Below, one piece after another: positions 37,264 to 46,872 of a stretch of 64,000 nucleotides of DNA. A program made the position numbers and the translations under genes. This stretch comes from JAWKWH01 sp963669285 (lineage in GTDB: Bacteria > Pseudomonadota > Alphaproteobacteria > Rhizobiales > Rhizobiaceae), in contig CAXXSI010000014.1 of assembly GCA_963669285.2 (NCBI GenBank), forward strand, positions 496,001 through 560,000. Direction: 5' to 3'. Below the pieces are notes generated by a model. It saw only the letters and a program-made list of their open reading frames with translations. It made no database searches and had not been told where the DNA came from. How positions within the stretch are numbered: the first letter of the stretch is position 1; every line of letters starts with the position of its first letter.

Positions 37264-38151
37264 TCAGAGAGCAACTTTGTCATCAAACGAAGCCATCAAG
37301 CTTCTTAAAAGACCTGCATCGTGGTACCTGCCCAGTTCTGCAAATTTGCCATACTGGCTCCTACCGCAATCCGGACGTATTGTTCCCGTGTAAACTCCAT
37401 TGAAAAATACCGATCCTTCAGCCTCTGCAAAAACCGGACTTCCTGACATTCCCTCAGCGCAGGGGCCATCCATGAGTGCATACAGTCTGCTGTGCTCAGC
37501 ATTATTTGAAGCCAGAAATCTCGTAATCATAATCGGTGTTGGGCTGTTGGGGCTGTTAAGTCCTGCACCATATCCGTGCGGAAAGCCAACCACCATGAGC
37601 TTGGCACCTGGAACCAACCCGTGATGAGAAAGGTCCTGATGTTGGAAAAACTGGTGTTCGGTTAGAAAAAATATGCTGGTCCTCTAACAATGCGCTGACC
37701 GGAATGCGCACAAAATCCACCGAGGGAACTGACAAACCTATTGATTCTAGGTCGCTATTCTCCTGGCCGTTGGTGTCTTGCTCCCATGTAGGCGTCAATT
37801 TGCCGCCCGTTTCGGAAAACAAGTCAACGTAAAACGAGTGGTTTCCCGCCATAACGCTCCCGCTCAACCTCGGGGAACGCCAGGAATCAAGGGCCTGCTC
37901 TTTCTAAGCGTAACTTTAAGAAATTCTCGTCTTTCTGGAATTTTCCCAGGCGATGGTATTTGCACGTTCTCTGGATCGTATCCAGTAACTAGATGCCAAC
38001 ATGTGCAAAGAAAGAACTCCTTCTCAATCTGCAAAAAAAATCCAGTTCCAAACGCGCCGTGTATCTCATTCTGGTCACCATCAAGACACTGGATGTGAAC
38101 CGCTCGATTTCCAGCATCGGACCTTTTGAATCGCGGGGAACCAATTTCCAA
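37264..38151 (-). pseudogene. Trypsin-like serine protease split by two frameshifts
   Basis: The catalytic triad is spread over three reading frames on the minus strand. The first frame (37864-38151) has the His region CTCWHLVTG, the second (37556-37867) the Asp region SVDFVRIP, and the third (37264-37617) the Ser region GPCAEGMSGSPVF. Joining them needs one added C in the C-run around 37871-37875 and one removed T in the T6 run (A6 on the plus strand at 37666-37671). The fold resembles HtrA-like trypsin-2 proteins of about 280 residues. The upstream start is a TTG. Homopolymer sites mean sequencing error is possible; a real pseudogene is equally likely. Confidence 0.72.
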
Positions 38152-38425
38152 ATGCAGTGTTCCTCTTCAAAATAGGGACAAGAAAATCTGAACGCCGTTG
38201 ATATCAACTCTTGCCGAATAATGTACATCAGCCGCTGAGCTTTCCGAGCAGATAGAACGTCTGACGGCGGATTCGTCCGCTTAGCCGACATCCGCACCCG
38301 TGTTCCACAAGCGATGTTCTCGACAGAACTGGGCAACGTGACGGCAACCGCCTGCAAACGATACGATGTGTAAAATGGGCGAGGCTTCAATGAGGCGGAC
38401 CGTTCTCCGACTTGAGCCGAAGACT

Positions 38426-40264
38426 TCACTCTCCCCGCAGCTGTCGGCCAATCAGCAAAACCAGACGTTCGGTTTCGCTGAGCGCGTCCATATCGTTTAG
38501 CAGATTTCGAAGCACTCCCGGCCTGTTGGTGATGATACCGTCAACGCCCAGGTCCAGCATGCGGAACATTTCGTTTTCGTCGTCTATGGTCCAGACATAG
38601 ACCGGACGTTCCATTTCACGGGCCTCAGCTACCAAACTCGGATCGACCAGTGATTTCGACAGTGCCAGAAAATCGACATCAAGGCTGTTGATGTTGCCGA
38701 TATTCGCCGAGATCAGGAGACCGATATTTTGGTCGGGATCAAGCCGCCTGATTTGCTGTAAAGCATCGTAGTCGAGCGAGATGAAGCTGTATCGCTGGAG
38801 CGTATCCGCGTTCCGCGCCAGATCAAGAACGTCGCGGGTGAGGTTCGGATTGTGACCGTTGATCTTGAGTTCGATCATCAGGCTGGTTTGTGAGCCCGCC
38901 AAATCGGCGGTTTGCGCAAGCGTCGGTATTTGCGTGCCCTTGAATGACTGAGAAAATGAACTTCCGGCGTCCAATCTGGAAATTTCGGCCGCCGTCAGTT
39001 CCCACACATTGCCATCCGCGCCGGTGACGCGCTTCACATCCTTGTCGTGAATGACCACGATCTCGCCATCGGCCGTTTGCTGGACGTCCAGTTCGATGGC
39101 GTCAGCGCCTTCATCGATCGCCTGCTGAAACGCGGCAAGGGTGTTTTCCGGCGCACCCTGCGATGCACCGCGATGGGCGATGACCAGCGTGTCGCGGCGA
39201 AACTCGGCGGTCTCTATCAATGCGAAGGCCGCACCCGCCGAAAGCGCGCCCACAACGACTACGGCTGCCGCCAGCATGATGCGTCTTCCGGACCGTTGGT
39301 GCGAGGACTTCTCGACAAGTTCCGTAGATGGCAGCACGGGCTTGGCACCGGTTGCCCGGAACCACAATTCTTCGGCCAAGAAAGCGTATCCGGAGACCAA
39401 TGCCATTTCGGTAAAACCGAGGATGACATGGCTGATGACCAGCGCCACTCCTGCCGTTGCCACCAGCCAGAATATCGTTTCGGGGAACAGGCCGATCGTC
39501 AGGTGCGAGACGAGGTAAAGAGCGCTGCCAATCAGCGCGAGTAGGCCCGCCGCCAGTAAGCTCCACGCCACCAGTACAGCAGCGATACGAATGCGGTTCC
39601 CATACGAGGCACGCCAACCCTCAACCAGCGGGATTGCCCACCATCCTGATCCTGTAACGAGAACCGGCAGCGCCATTGTCCAGATGATGGACAGCAAGGC
39701 GAAACCCGAAATAAGAACAGCGGCACCAATGGCTGCCAGCACTACGAACCGTACGAATTCAGGTGGCCAATCGGTGAGGAAATAATTGATGTCGTGGCTC
39801 GCCAGCAGGTCCGCGCCGATGAGGCCCAGATAACCACCATAGGCGGCAACCATTGCCAGGAGTGCCGCCGTTTGGACAAGGCATGCGCTTGATATGCGTG
39901 GGAGTTGGCGAACGACAAACACGAGCTTGCTTGTCAGCCCGAGCCTCATGCCCTGGCGCGCGACGATTGCGCTGAGCAGGCTGCCGGATTGCTGGGCTGC
40001 CAGCAACACGAATGACAATGTCGTCGCGACCACTAGCCAAATCAGGCCGACCGGAGAAATCAGAAATCCGATCAGGTCAAAATTGACGATTGACGTCTGT
40101 CCGGTTTGCTCCAACGCATTGTGCAACAGCCAGGCCTGAAGTGGTACAAATGTGGCTGAGCGTAACAGGTAGAACGCCAGTGCAAACGCTGCGATCGACC
40201 AGATGTTTTTTCCGACCAATGTCAGTGTTGCCGCCAATGATGCATATACCGAAAAGCGGATCAT
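38426..40264 (-). CDS. Membrane-bound glycerophosphodiester phosphodiesterase
   Basis: The 612-residue product has an N-terminal membrane domain of about eight helices (GDPD-associated membrane domain) and a C-terminal GDPD TIM barrel after about residue 355: VIAHRGASQGAPENT, GADAIELDVQQT, VVIHDKDVKRVTG, and the closing VDGIITNRP. It hydrolyses glycerophosphodiesters or related lipid-linked phosphodiesters at the outer face of the membrane. I chose ATG 40264 (MIRFSVYASL) because family members begin with the first membrane helix; the frame is open 35 codons further upstream. Confidence 0.88.
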   Translation of the reverse strand: MIRFSVYASLAATLTLVGKNIWSIAAFALAFYLLRSATFVPLQAWLLHNALEQTGQTSIVNFDLIGFLISPVGLIWLVVATTLSFVLLAAQQSGSLLSAIVARQGMRLGLTSKLVFVVRQLPRISSACLVQTAALLAMVAAYGGYLGLIGADLLASHDINYFLTDWPPEFVRFVVLAAIGAAVLISGFALLSIIWTMALPVLVTGSGWWAIPLVEGWRASYGNRIRIAAVLVAWSLLAAGLLALIGSALYLVSHLTIGLFPETIFWLVATAGVALVISHVILGFTEMALVSGYAFLAEELWFRATGAKPVLPSTELVEKSSHQRSGRRIMLAAAVVVVGALSAGAAFALIETAEFRRDTLVIAHRGASQGAPENTLAAFQQAIDEGADAIELDVQQTADGEIVVIHDKDVKRVTGADGNVWELTAAEISRLDAGSSFSQSFKGTQIPTLAQTADLAGSQTSLMIELKINGHNPNLTRDVLDLARNADTLQRYSFISLDYDALQQIRRLDPDQNIGLLISANIGNINSLDVDFLALSKSLVDPSLVAEAREMERPVYVWTIDDENEMFRMLDLGVDGIITNRPGVLRNLLNDMDALSETERLVLLIGRQLRGE

Positions 40265-40369
40265 GATCACGCCAATGTATCGAACCCCAAGAAGATTGGA
40301 ATTGACAAACCAACAGCCCCAAACCTTCTTCATTCGCTGGATCAGAACGTAAGCGCGCTTAACGCCCAA

Positions 40370-40798
40370 GGTGTTTGCTGTGACGTCAGTGTATATGTCA
40401 CGCCTACCGCAACTTGATCATCTACTCGGTTGGGTAATGTCCGCTATCGCTGAAGTGAGCACCCTGATTCAACGGTGATCAAGGTCATCTTTGGGCTCGT
40501 TGCTGACCTTCGCTGCGAGCGATCTGAATGGCTCCTTTGCGCCCCATTACAGTCGTTCACCGGTTCTAGATTGGATCCCGAAAGCGGACATCGCAGTTTT
40601 GGGTTTTCAATGTCTGCAGAGCGGACTTAGTGACTGGGAGTGTTCCTTGGTATATGCCATCTGCGACAATGCTTGTTCAGATTTCATGTGCCGACCGGCC
40701 TGAAAATACAGCGGTCGGCGATCTCTTTAGAAAAATGCCTGGCGGTTGTCATGGAAATGCCTGACCAGCTTTCAGGCGTTTGAAATTCCGTAAACGCA
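40370..40798. other. Intergenic stretch carrying repeat copy B
   Basis: No gene is visible between the GDPD gene and the D-aminoacylase gene. The stretch is mainly the dispersed repeat at 40480-40626, with its possible upstream extension (AATGTCCGCTATCGCTGAAG at about 40437). The GDPD promoter should lie near 40370-40440. Confidence 0.5.
40480..40626 (+). repeat. Dispersed intergenic repeat, copy B (empty reference copy)
   Basis: Head TTTGGGCTCGTTGCTGACC then TTCGCTGCGAGCGATCTGAA, centre TTTGCGCCCCATTACAG, TCACCGGTTCTAGATTGGAT, core CCCGAAAGCGGACATCGCAG, and a terminal GTCTGCAGAGCGGAC near-hairpin. From ATTACAG to GCGGAC it matches copy C at 46.5 kb with one difference over about 43 bases. 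It is the uninterrupted counterpart of the copy split by the IS110 element. Confidence 0.72.
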
Positions 40799-42403
40799 TT
40801 AGGTAGCGAATTCTCGAATAACCCGTCCAGCATTGACCGGCGTTCGTTTTCCGTCGCGCATCGAAAGCTGACCATTGACCAGCACATGAGCAATGCCTGA
40901 CGCATAACGACGCGGATTCCTGGCAGTGACATTGCTCGCTATGTTGGCTTGGTCAAATACGCAGACGTCGGCTTTATATCCTGACTTTAGCCGACCTCTG
41001 CGTTTCAACCCCAGACGCTTCGCGGGGACCGAGGTCAGTTTGGCCAATCCATCGGCAAGGCTAAGCACCTGCCTGTCTCGCACATAGAATTGCAGAAAAC
41101 GAGCTGCCCAGCCATAGCCAGACAGTGAGCCAAGATGATCGGCGAGAACGCCTTCGTTAGCCGTCGCGACAGTATCCGAGATTACAGCGCATTCCGGTTG
41201 TCCAAGGCACAGTTCAACATCACTGTCCTTGAACGACTTTGAGGTCCACATGCAGGACATCAAATCCACTCCTTCTTCGAGCAGAATATCCAACACCGCA
41301 TCATAGGGATGACAGTTTCGCATCCTCCCGATTTCAGCGAAATCTGCTCCTACGATGTCTTTGTTGTGAGTGGCGTTCAAAAGGACGATATCTGACCATC
41401 TATCGGCCTTGACGATCAACCACATCGGTTGGGGATTAGACTTGATCCGTTGCCGGCACTCTGGATCAGCCAGTCTTTTCAACACGTCATCAATGCTGCC
41501 TGCTTGTGCCCACTTTGGCAGAATAGCGGCCATCAGTGTGTGATTCCAATCGTGTGGAATAACGTCGAATGCGACATCCACATCGTACCGCCGAGCAAGG
41601 TCGATCAGTTCAAGCGTGTGTTCCATTGCATGGTCAGGTGCACCGAATTTGGGCTGAATATGGCTAATTTGTAACTTTGCTCCTGATTGCCGGGCGGTGG
41701 CTATGGCTTCAGTAAATCCAAGATCATAGTGGGTATCCCGATTGCGCACGTGGGTCGCGTAAAGGCGCTTATATTTTGCGGTCACCTCGCACAATGGCAC
41801 AAGGTTTTCGGGGGCGGAAAGAATTCCCGGGAAATACTCGAGCCCGGAAGAGAACCCACCAGCACCTTCATCCATACACTGATCTACAAGACGAGCCATC
41901 TCCTCCACATCTTCGACTTCGCCGGGATGGAGTTCGTCTCCCAAAACCGCCCGGTGAACGGTTCCATGTCCGACAAAGGCCATCACATTGACACCCAGAT
42001 CAGTGTTGTCGAGCACATCAAGATATTCGCCGAATCCCAACCACTGCTCATGCTTGGCCCGGTCCGTGTACCATGGCGCAACACGGCGAATGTCGTCCGG
42101 TTTGTTTACGGGTGCACAGCTAATGCCACACTGGCCGATGACTTCTGTTGTGACCCCCTGATGCACCTGGCTCTCCGCGCGTCCATCGGCAATCAGGGTG
42201 AAATCGGAATGCGTGTGCATATCAATGAATCCGGGCGCAACAATCAATCCGGAAACATCAATCACCTGTTTGGCATGTGAGGTCCCCATCTCGCCTGCCG
42301 GTTCAATTTTCGATATTTCCTCACCTTTGATGGCCAGATCACCAACAAAGCTATCAGCCCCGGATCCATCAAAAATCGTTCCGCCCTGCAGTACCAAGTC
42401 CAC
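40799..42403 (-). CDS. D-aminoacylase/N-acyl-D-amino-acid deacylase family amidohydrolase
   Basis: The 534-residue product starts MDLVLQGGTIFDGSG and has the metal-binding APGFIDMHTHSDF, the GHGTVHRAVLG segment, and C-terminal LADHLGSLSGYGWAARFL. The family removes the acyl group from N-acyl-D-amino acids; related members are dihydroorotase-like. The GTG at 42403 has AGGAG 8 bases upstream. It lies 11 bp after the TRAP large permease gene, so an imported N-acyl-D-amino acid or similar amide is the likely substrate. Confidence 0.9.
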   Translation of the reverse strand: MDLVLQGGTIFDGSGADSFVGDLAIKGEEISKIEPAGEMGTSHAKQVIDVSGLIVAPGFIDMHTHSDFTLIADGRAESQVHQGVTTEVIGQCGISCAPVNKPDDIRRVAPWYTDRAKHEQWLGFGEYLDVLDNTDLGVNVMAFVGHGTVHRAVLGDELHPGEVEDVEEMARLVDQCMDEGAGGFSSGLEYFPGILSAPENLVPLCEVTAKYKRLYATHVRNRDTHYDLGFTEAIATARQSGAKLQISHIQPKFGAPDHAMEHTLELIDLARRYDVDVAFDVIPHDWNHTLMAAILPKWAQAGSIDDVLKRLADPECRQRIKSNPQPMWLIVKADRWSDIVLLNATHNKDIVGADFAEIGRMRNCHPYDAVLDILLEEGVDLMSCMWTSKSFKDSDVELCLGQPECAVISDTVATANEGVLADHLGSLSGYGWAARFLQFYVRDRQVLSLADGLAKLTSVPAKRLGLKRRGRLKSGYKADVCVFDQANIASNVTARNPRRYASGIAHVLVNGQLSMRDGKRTPVNAGRVIREFAT

Positions 42404-42414
42404 AGATTCCGCTC

Positions 42415-43704
42415 CTACTTCGATTCTCCGTACAGCCAGTCAGGCACGAACGTCGTCAGTTCCGGGATGAATATCAGGATCACCATTCCAACAATGTAGG
42501 CGAGAATGAAGGGCAGGACCGCGACCGAGATCCGTTCGATCGAGATGCCCGAGATTCGCGCTGCGACGGTCAGATTGGCGCCCAGTGGCGGCGTCAGAAA
42601 ACCAATCTCACAGGTGATGACCGTGAAAATACCGAACATGACCGGATCAACACCCAGAGAAGTTGCCAGCGGCAGGAATACTGCGGTGAACAGCACGATT
42701 TGCGCCAGCGATTCCATGAATGTGCCGATAAAGATGTAAAAGACACCGATCAGCAGCAATACCAGGATCGGATTATCAGTGATCGATGTAATTCCCTGCT
42801 GCACAGCCGTTGGAACATCGTAAAACGCCGTCAACTGGCCAAATGCTAGCGTCGGAGTAAGCAAGATCAGTATCCCCGTCAAAAGAGCCGTGAAGCGCAA
42901 TGCTTCAATGATCTTCTTCACTGTCAGTTCGCGGTAAATGAACAAGCCCACAAAGATCGAATAGAATACCGCGACGCCAGCAGCTTCTGTCGGCGTGAAT
43001 GCTCCGCCGTAGATACCGCCAAGGATCAGGATGGGAGCGCCGATCGACCACTTCCCATCCCAAGCTGCGTTCAGGAACGGGCCCCAGGTGAAAGGCTCTC
43101 CATGTCCACCATAGTTGCGCCTTCTTGCAATGATATATGTCGTGATCATCAACAGGACCGTCACCAGCGCGCCCGGAATGAGCCCGGCCAAAAACAGACG
43201 CGGGATCGAAGTCTCCGAAACCAACCCATAGATGATCAAGAGATTGGATGGCGGAATCAGACTACCCAGTGCCCCGGCGCTTGCGGTGATTGCCGCGGCA
43301 AAGGGCACATCATAACCCTCGCGGCGCATTGCCGGTACAGTAACGGAGCCGATTGCCGCGGTCGTTGCCGGGCCGGAACCGGAGAGGGCGGCAAACAGCA
43401 TGCAGGCAAAAACCGTCACCAGGCCCATCGAGCCGCGATAAGCGCCGACAAGGTTGGTGGCGATGGCGATCATGCGGTTGGCCATTCCGCCAACTTCCAT
43501 CAGCCGGCCAGCCAGCACGAAGAGGGGAATGGTCAGCAACGGAAAGGGCGTCAGGCTGCCGTAACCGGTCTGCGCCATCAGCGTATAGGGAATATCGATT
43601 AGGTAGAGCGCGAGTGCTGTCGTCAGCCCAACGGACACGAAAAGCGGCACGCCCATAATGGTCAGTACTACAAATACAATTGCCAGGATCAGTAGCGGGC
43701 TCAT
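42415..43704 (-). CDS. TRAP transporter large permease (DctM)
   Basis: The 429-residue product is a polytopic DctM subunit: ILAIVFVVLTIMGVPLFVSVG at the N terminus (short part: TIMGVPLFVSVGL), SGSGPATTAAIGSVTVPAM, and IPPSNLLIIYGLVSETSI. It forms the ion-coupled channel of a TRAP importer. The ATG at 43704 overlaps the small permease stop (ATGA). Confidence 0.95.
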   Translation of the reverse strand: MSPLLILAIVFVVLTIMGVPLFVSVGLTTALALYLIDIPYTLMAQTGYGSLTPFPLLTIPLFVLAGRLMEVGGMANRMIAIATNLVGAYRGSMGLVTVFACMLFAALSGSGPATTAAIGSVTVPAMRREGYDVPFAAAITASAGALGSLIPPSNLLIIYGLVSETSIPRLFLAGLIPGALVTVLLMITTYIIARRRNYGGHGEPFTWGPFLNAAWDGKWSIGAPILILGGIYGGAFTPTEAAGVAVFYSIFVGLFIYRELTVKKIIEALRFTALLTGILILLTPTLAFGQLTAFYDVPTAVQQGITSITDNPILVLLLIGVFYIFIGTFMESLAQIVLFTAVFLPLATSLGVDPVMFGIFTVITCEIGFLTPPLGANLTVAARISGISIERISVAVLPFILAYIVGMVILIFIPELTTFVPDWLYGESK

Positions 43705-44240
43705 AGCTGATGCTCCTGATCCTTGGTCGTGGCATCCCATTCTTCTTCGAGCATGCCAGGCAAGCCATTCCGGCCTTCTCGCCACCACACGAAATAGGTC
43801 TGGATCAGTCGGATCAGCATCAAACCGTAGCCAATCACCAGTATGGTCTGAGGGTAGAACTGATTGATTCCGAGGCTAGGGCTGGCCTCGGTAAAGCGCC
43901 AGAAAACGTAGAGGTAGTCCCAGCTGACCCGGAGCATAAAGAGACAGAAGAAGGCCCAGAAGATATCTGCGATGAAAATTACAACCTTGCCAAACCCGAC
44001 GGGCAGCGCCTGCACAGCCACCATAATACGGATGTGAAAACGCTCGCGGACGCACAGTGATGCGCCCATGTAGACCGCCCAGACCATGCACATGGCCGCC
44101 GTTTCCTCGGTCCAGTGCAACGCCACCTGGAAGACATAGCGCGCTATCACCTGGGCAAAGACTGCGATGGAAATCACTGACAGGCAAACGCAGCAAATGA
44201 CTTCCTCAAAGTGTCGCTCCAGCCATTTCAGTAAGGACAT
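43701..44240 (-). CDS. TRAP transporter small permease (DctQ)
   Basis: The 179-residue product has four membrane helices and the DctQ pattern RYVFQVALHWTEETAAMCMVW. It holds the large permease and the binding protein together. ATG 44240 has GGAGGG just upstream; an open extension of 11 codons is probably not translated. Confidence 0.93.
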   Translation of the reverse strand: MSLLKWLERHFEEVICCVCLSVISIAVFAQVIARYVFQVALHWTEETAAMCMVWAVYMGASLCVRERFHIRIMVAVQALPVGFGKVVIFIADIFWAFFCLFMLRVSWDYLYVFWRFTEASPSLGINQFYPQTILVIGYGLMLIRLIQTYFVWWREGRNGLPGMLEEEWDATTKDQEHQL

Positions 44241-44319
44241 GTGCCCTCCGCTTCGATGCTTGGTTGGCATCAAGACAAGGGCGCCTGGGTCGACGCCCTT
44301 GCCATTTCTGGGCTGATGC

Positions 44320-45327
44320 TTATTCCGCGGCAGCCTGGATGGCGTTCACCAGTTCGACGAAATCGGCTCCGCGTTTTTCGGCAAATGCCTGCTGAACGGT
44401 TTGTGCAGCAGCAATGAAATCCGTCTTGTCTGGCCGGGTCATCGCCATACCGCCTTCCTTAACCAGCCATTCGCGAATTTCCTCCGTCGAGGCAGCGACC
44501 TGGGCTGCGAACTCAGCACCAGCCTCATTCGCTGCTTGCAGTATCTGGGCGCGCTGTTCGTCGGACAGCTTTCTCATGAAGTTGTCCGATGCAAAAAGAG
44601 GTGAGAAGGCCACGAAATGCTCGAGAATGACCAGATGTGGCTCGAATTCATAGAACTTCATGTCGCGGATGAACGAGGTGCCGTTGTCGCCTCCGTCAAC
44701 CGTTCCGGTCTGCAATGCCGTCGGCGTCTCCGACCATGCGAGCGGAACCGGATTGGCGCCAAAAGCTTCGAACGTGGCAATCATCACCTCGTTCTTGGGC
44801 ACCCGGACCTTCAAGCCCTTCATATCAGCCATCGTGTTGACTGCGCGAACCGAGTTGTAGAAGTCGCGGTAAAGTGCAGGACCGAAGGTTAGCAGATGCA
44901 CACTGGTATCTGCCTGCAGTTTGGCCTTCATCAACTTGCCGACGTCACCGTTTAACGCCCGGTCCAGATGCTCGGTGTTCTGAAAAATGTAGGGCAAGAC
45001 GGTCACATCCATCAAAGGCCAGTGTGGCGAGACATTGTTGGCCGTGATAAAAAATCCATCGACGGTTCCCAGCTGCATGGCTTTGAAAGCTTCATCTTCG
45101 CTGGAAATTTGGTTGCAGCACCGCAGTTTAACTTCGATGCTTCCGCCGGAGATGGCCTCTACCTTCGCCTGGAATATCTTGCCAAAATTGGCATAGAAAG
45201 AATCCTCAGGTGCTCCGAAACCCAGGTTCATCGTAACATCCGCGGCGTGTGCCGAAATGGCAGTCAGCGCGATGCCTCCGGCAACCATCGAAGCGGCCAG
45301 CCCTTTCATAAGCGTACGTCTGATCAT
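44320..45327 (-). CDS. TRAP transporter substrate-binding protein (DctP)
   Basis: The 335-residue product has a signal peptide (MIRRTLMKGLAASMVAGG, cleavage after AHA) and a DctP fold with the substrate-anchoring region LKGLKVRVPKNEVMIATFEA. The two cysteines in KLRCCNQIS are unusual. ATG 45327 has GGGAGG upstream. It is the first gene of the TRAP/aminoacylase operon and is divergent from a LysR gene; the ligand is probably an N-acyl amino acid or other carboxylate, by context. Confidence 0.93.
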   Translation of the reverse strand: MIRRTLMKGLAASMVAGGIALTAISAHAADVTMNLGFGAPEDSFYANFGKIFQAKVEAISGGSIEVKLRCCNQISSEDEAFKAMQLGTVDGFFITANNVSPHWPLMDVTVLPYIFQNTEHLDRALNGDVGKLMKAKLQADTSVHLLTFGPALYRDFYNSVRAVNTMADMKGLKVRVPKNEVMIATFEAFGANPVPLAWSETPTALQTGTVDGGDNGTSFIRDMKFYEFEPHLVILEHFVAFSPLFASDNFMRKLSDEQRAQILQAANEAGAEFAAQVAASTEEIREWLVKEGGMAMTRPDKTDFIAAAQTVQQAFAEKRGADFVELVNAIQAAAE

Positions 45328-45398
45328 CTTTTCCTCCCTGACGAATTGGCGATCTGCCTCTGACGTTGACCAAGCCTGCCATAGCATTTATTGCATGT

Positions 45399-45440
45399 AT
45401 AATATCAATTTAGACATGATTGATGCCGATTTGATATTAT
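45399..45440. promoter_or_regulatory. 10-bp arm dyad in the TRAP/LysR spacer
   Basis: ATAATATCAA at 45399-45408 and TTGATATTAT at 45431-45440 are a perfect 10-bp inverted repeat with 22 bases between. The right arm overlaps the first bases of the annotated LysR start at 45439. Such a widely spaced pair fits two LysR half sites. It raises the option that the LysR protein begins at the TTG at 45451. Confidence 0.5.
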
Positions 45441-46350
45441 GAGAATTGGGTTGAGGCATATCCGGAATTTTGTGGCAGTTGCCGAGGAGCTGCATTTCCG
45501 GCGCGCCGCAGAAAAACTGGGATTGGCGCAGCCTGCATTGAGCAGGTCAATTCAGTATCTCGAAGGGGAACTGAAGATCACGCTTTTGCGCAGGACCAAC
45601 CGTAACGTCGAAATAACTGATGCGGGAAAAACGTTTCTCGACGGCTGCAGAAACATATTGAACGCGGTTGAGCGCACCGTGGATGACACACGCTTGGCCG
45701 ATCTTGGACAGTTGGGCTCGGTTCGCATCGGCTACACGGACAATGCGATCACCGGTATCCTTCCCCAACTACTGCGAGATTTTCAGATACATCAGCCACG
45801 GGTGTCGATCCATATTTATCATGATGTCACTGCAATTCAGCTCACAAAACTGGCAGAGCGCGAACTGGATATCGGATTTGTAACAGGCCCGATCGGTCTG
45901 TCAGGCTTTGAACAATGTCTCGTTCAATCGGAGCGCTTCGTTTGCGTTGTTTACGAAAGCCACCGTCTAGCAAACCGTGGGAGCGTCCGCCTGAAAGAGC
46001 TCGCCAACGAGGATATTGTGCATGGATTACCGCAATACTGGGAGCACTTCTATTCTTACCTGATACCGCTGTGCAGGAAAGCTGGCTTCGTGCCGACTAT
46101 CATTCAGGAAGCGTTCAACACAGCCAGTATTCTGGGTCTGGTAGCAAGCGGAATGGGAATTACAGTCCTCACCGAAAACGTACGGAATTCAATCGGCCCC
46201 GGGCTGGTGGTAATTCCGATTGAAGATGTTTCAGAGCGCCTGCCGGATGTCGCGATCTGGAAAGCAGACGTGATGGGCGGCTCAAAGGAGCTTTTCGTCA
46301 ACTACCTCCGCGAAGTGGCTACTAACGGTAAGGTAATCGGTCTAAACTGA
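45439..46350 (+). CDS. LysR-family regulator of the TRAP/aminoacylase operon
   Basis: The 303-residue product has the LysR DNA-binding domain (LRHIRNFVAVAEELHFRRAA, LAQPALSRSIQYLEGELKI) and a ligand-binding domain (GSVRIGYTDNAITGILPQLL). It is divergent from the dctP gene with a dyad in the spacer, so it probably controls TRAP and D-aminoacylase expression. The family start context is consistent with either 45439 or 45451. Confidence 0.92.
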   Translation: MRIGLRHIRNFVAVAEELHFRRAAEKLGLAQPALSRSIQYLEGELKITLLRRTNRNVEITDAGKTFLDGCRNILNAVERTVDDTRLADLGQLGSVRIGYTDNAITGILPQLLRDFQIHQPRVSIHIYHDVTAIQLTKLAERELDIGFVTGPIGLSGFEQCLVQSERFVCVVYESHRLANRGSVRLKELANEDIVHGLPQYWEHFYSYLIPLCRKAGFVPTIIQEAFNTASILGLVASGMGITVLTENVRNSIGPGLVVIPIEDVSERLPDVAIWKADVMGGSKELFVNYLREVATNGKVIGLN

Positions 46351-46758
46351 ATTGCTTGAGGGCATCCATTCTCCCAGATCTTTGCTCATCAATTCCAACC
46401 AATCAAAGCAGCCTCATTCGACCGGTTCTGACGATAAGGAAATGGCACTCGCAGGCAACAGCTGTCCAAATCGCGACTCGCAACCGACGGCCAGAAAGGG
46501 TTCGACGCTGACTTTCACTGTGAGGAATCTGGAAGGCTCCATTACGCCCGCATTACAGCCGTTCACCGGTTCTAGATTGGATCCCGAAAGCGGACCCTAC
46601 GCCTTTGCGTTTTCAACGTCAGCAGCGCGGACAAAGCGACAATGACCGAAGATGATTGATATCCAAATTGCGACGCCGGTAATTGGCGAAAAGTGCCAAT
46701 CGCAGACGTTGCCCGTCCGAGGTGCCGGTCCAACAACTGTTGGACGAAGGATTGCCGC
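46351..46758. other. Intergenic stretch carrying repeat copy C
   Basis: No gene is visible. The stretch is dominated by the dispersed repeat at 46507-46632, and a weak open frame across it is not protein-like. The 3' end of a small membrane protein gene borders it at 46759. Confidence 0.5.
46507..46632 (+). repeat. Dispersed intergenic repeat, copy C
   Basis: It begins GCTGACTTTCACTGTGAG, matching the GCTGACCTTCGCTGCGAG head of copies A and B, continues ATTACAGCCGTTCACCGG and TTCTAGATTGGATCCCGAAA, and ends CAGCAGCGCGGACAAAGCGAC. It is the closest relative of copy B. Confidence 0.7.
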
Positions 46759-46872
46759 CTAAATCGTAATACTGGTCAGGACCACGTAGATCATCAAACC
46801 CACCATACCAAGGATCATGATAAAGACTGCCAATAAGAAGGGATCTGCGGTCAGGCGGGTGTAATATTTCAA
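46759..46872 (-). CDS. 37-residue single-helix membrane protein, translationally coupled
   Basis: A TTG start at 46872-46870 overlaps the stop of the upstream small gene (TTGA). The product, starting MKYYTRLTADPFLLAVF, has one strongly hydrophobic helix (about 12-34, with LLAVFIMILGMVGLMIYVVL) and ends TSITI before TAG. Size, composition and the coupled start argue for a real small membrane protein; no family is known to me. It is too short for most gene finders. Confidence 0.55.
   Translation of the reverse strand: MKYYTRLTADPFLLAVFIMILGMVGLMIYVVLTSITI

Noticed and set aside
38267..38280. GCGGA-TTCG-TCCGC hairpin as another repeat copy
   Set aside because: A stable UUCG-type stem, but no other part of the dispersed repeat is present around it.
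37989..38429. 146-codon minus-strand frame upstream of the broken protease
   Set aside because: It overlaps the protease His-region in another frame and looks like neither a known domain nor a signal sequence.
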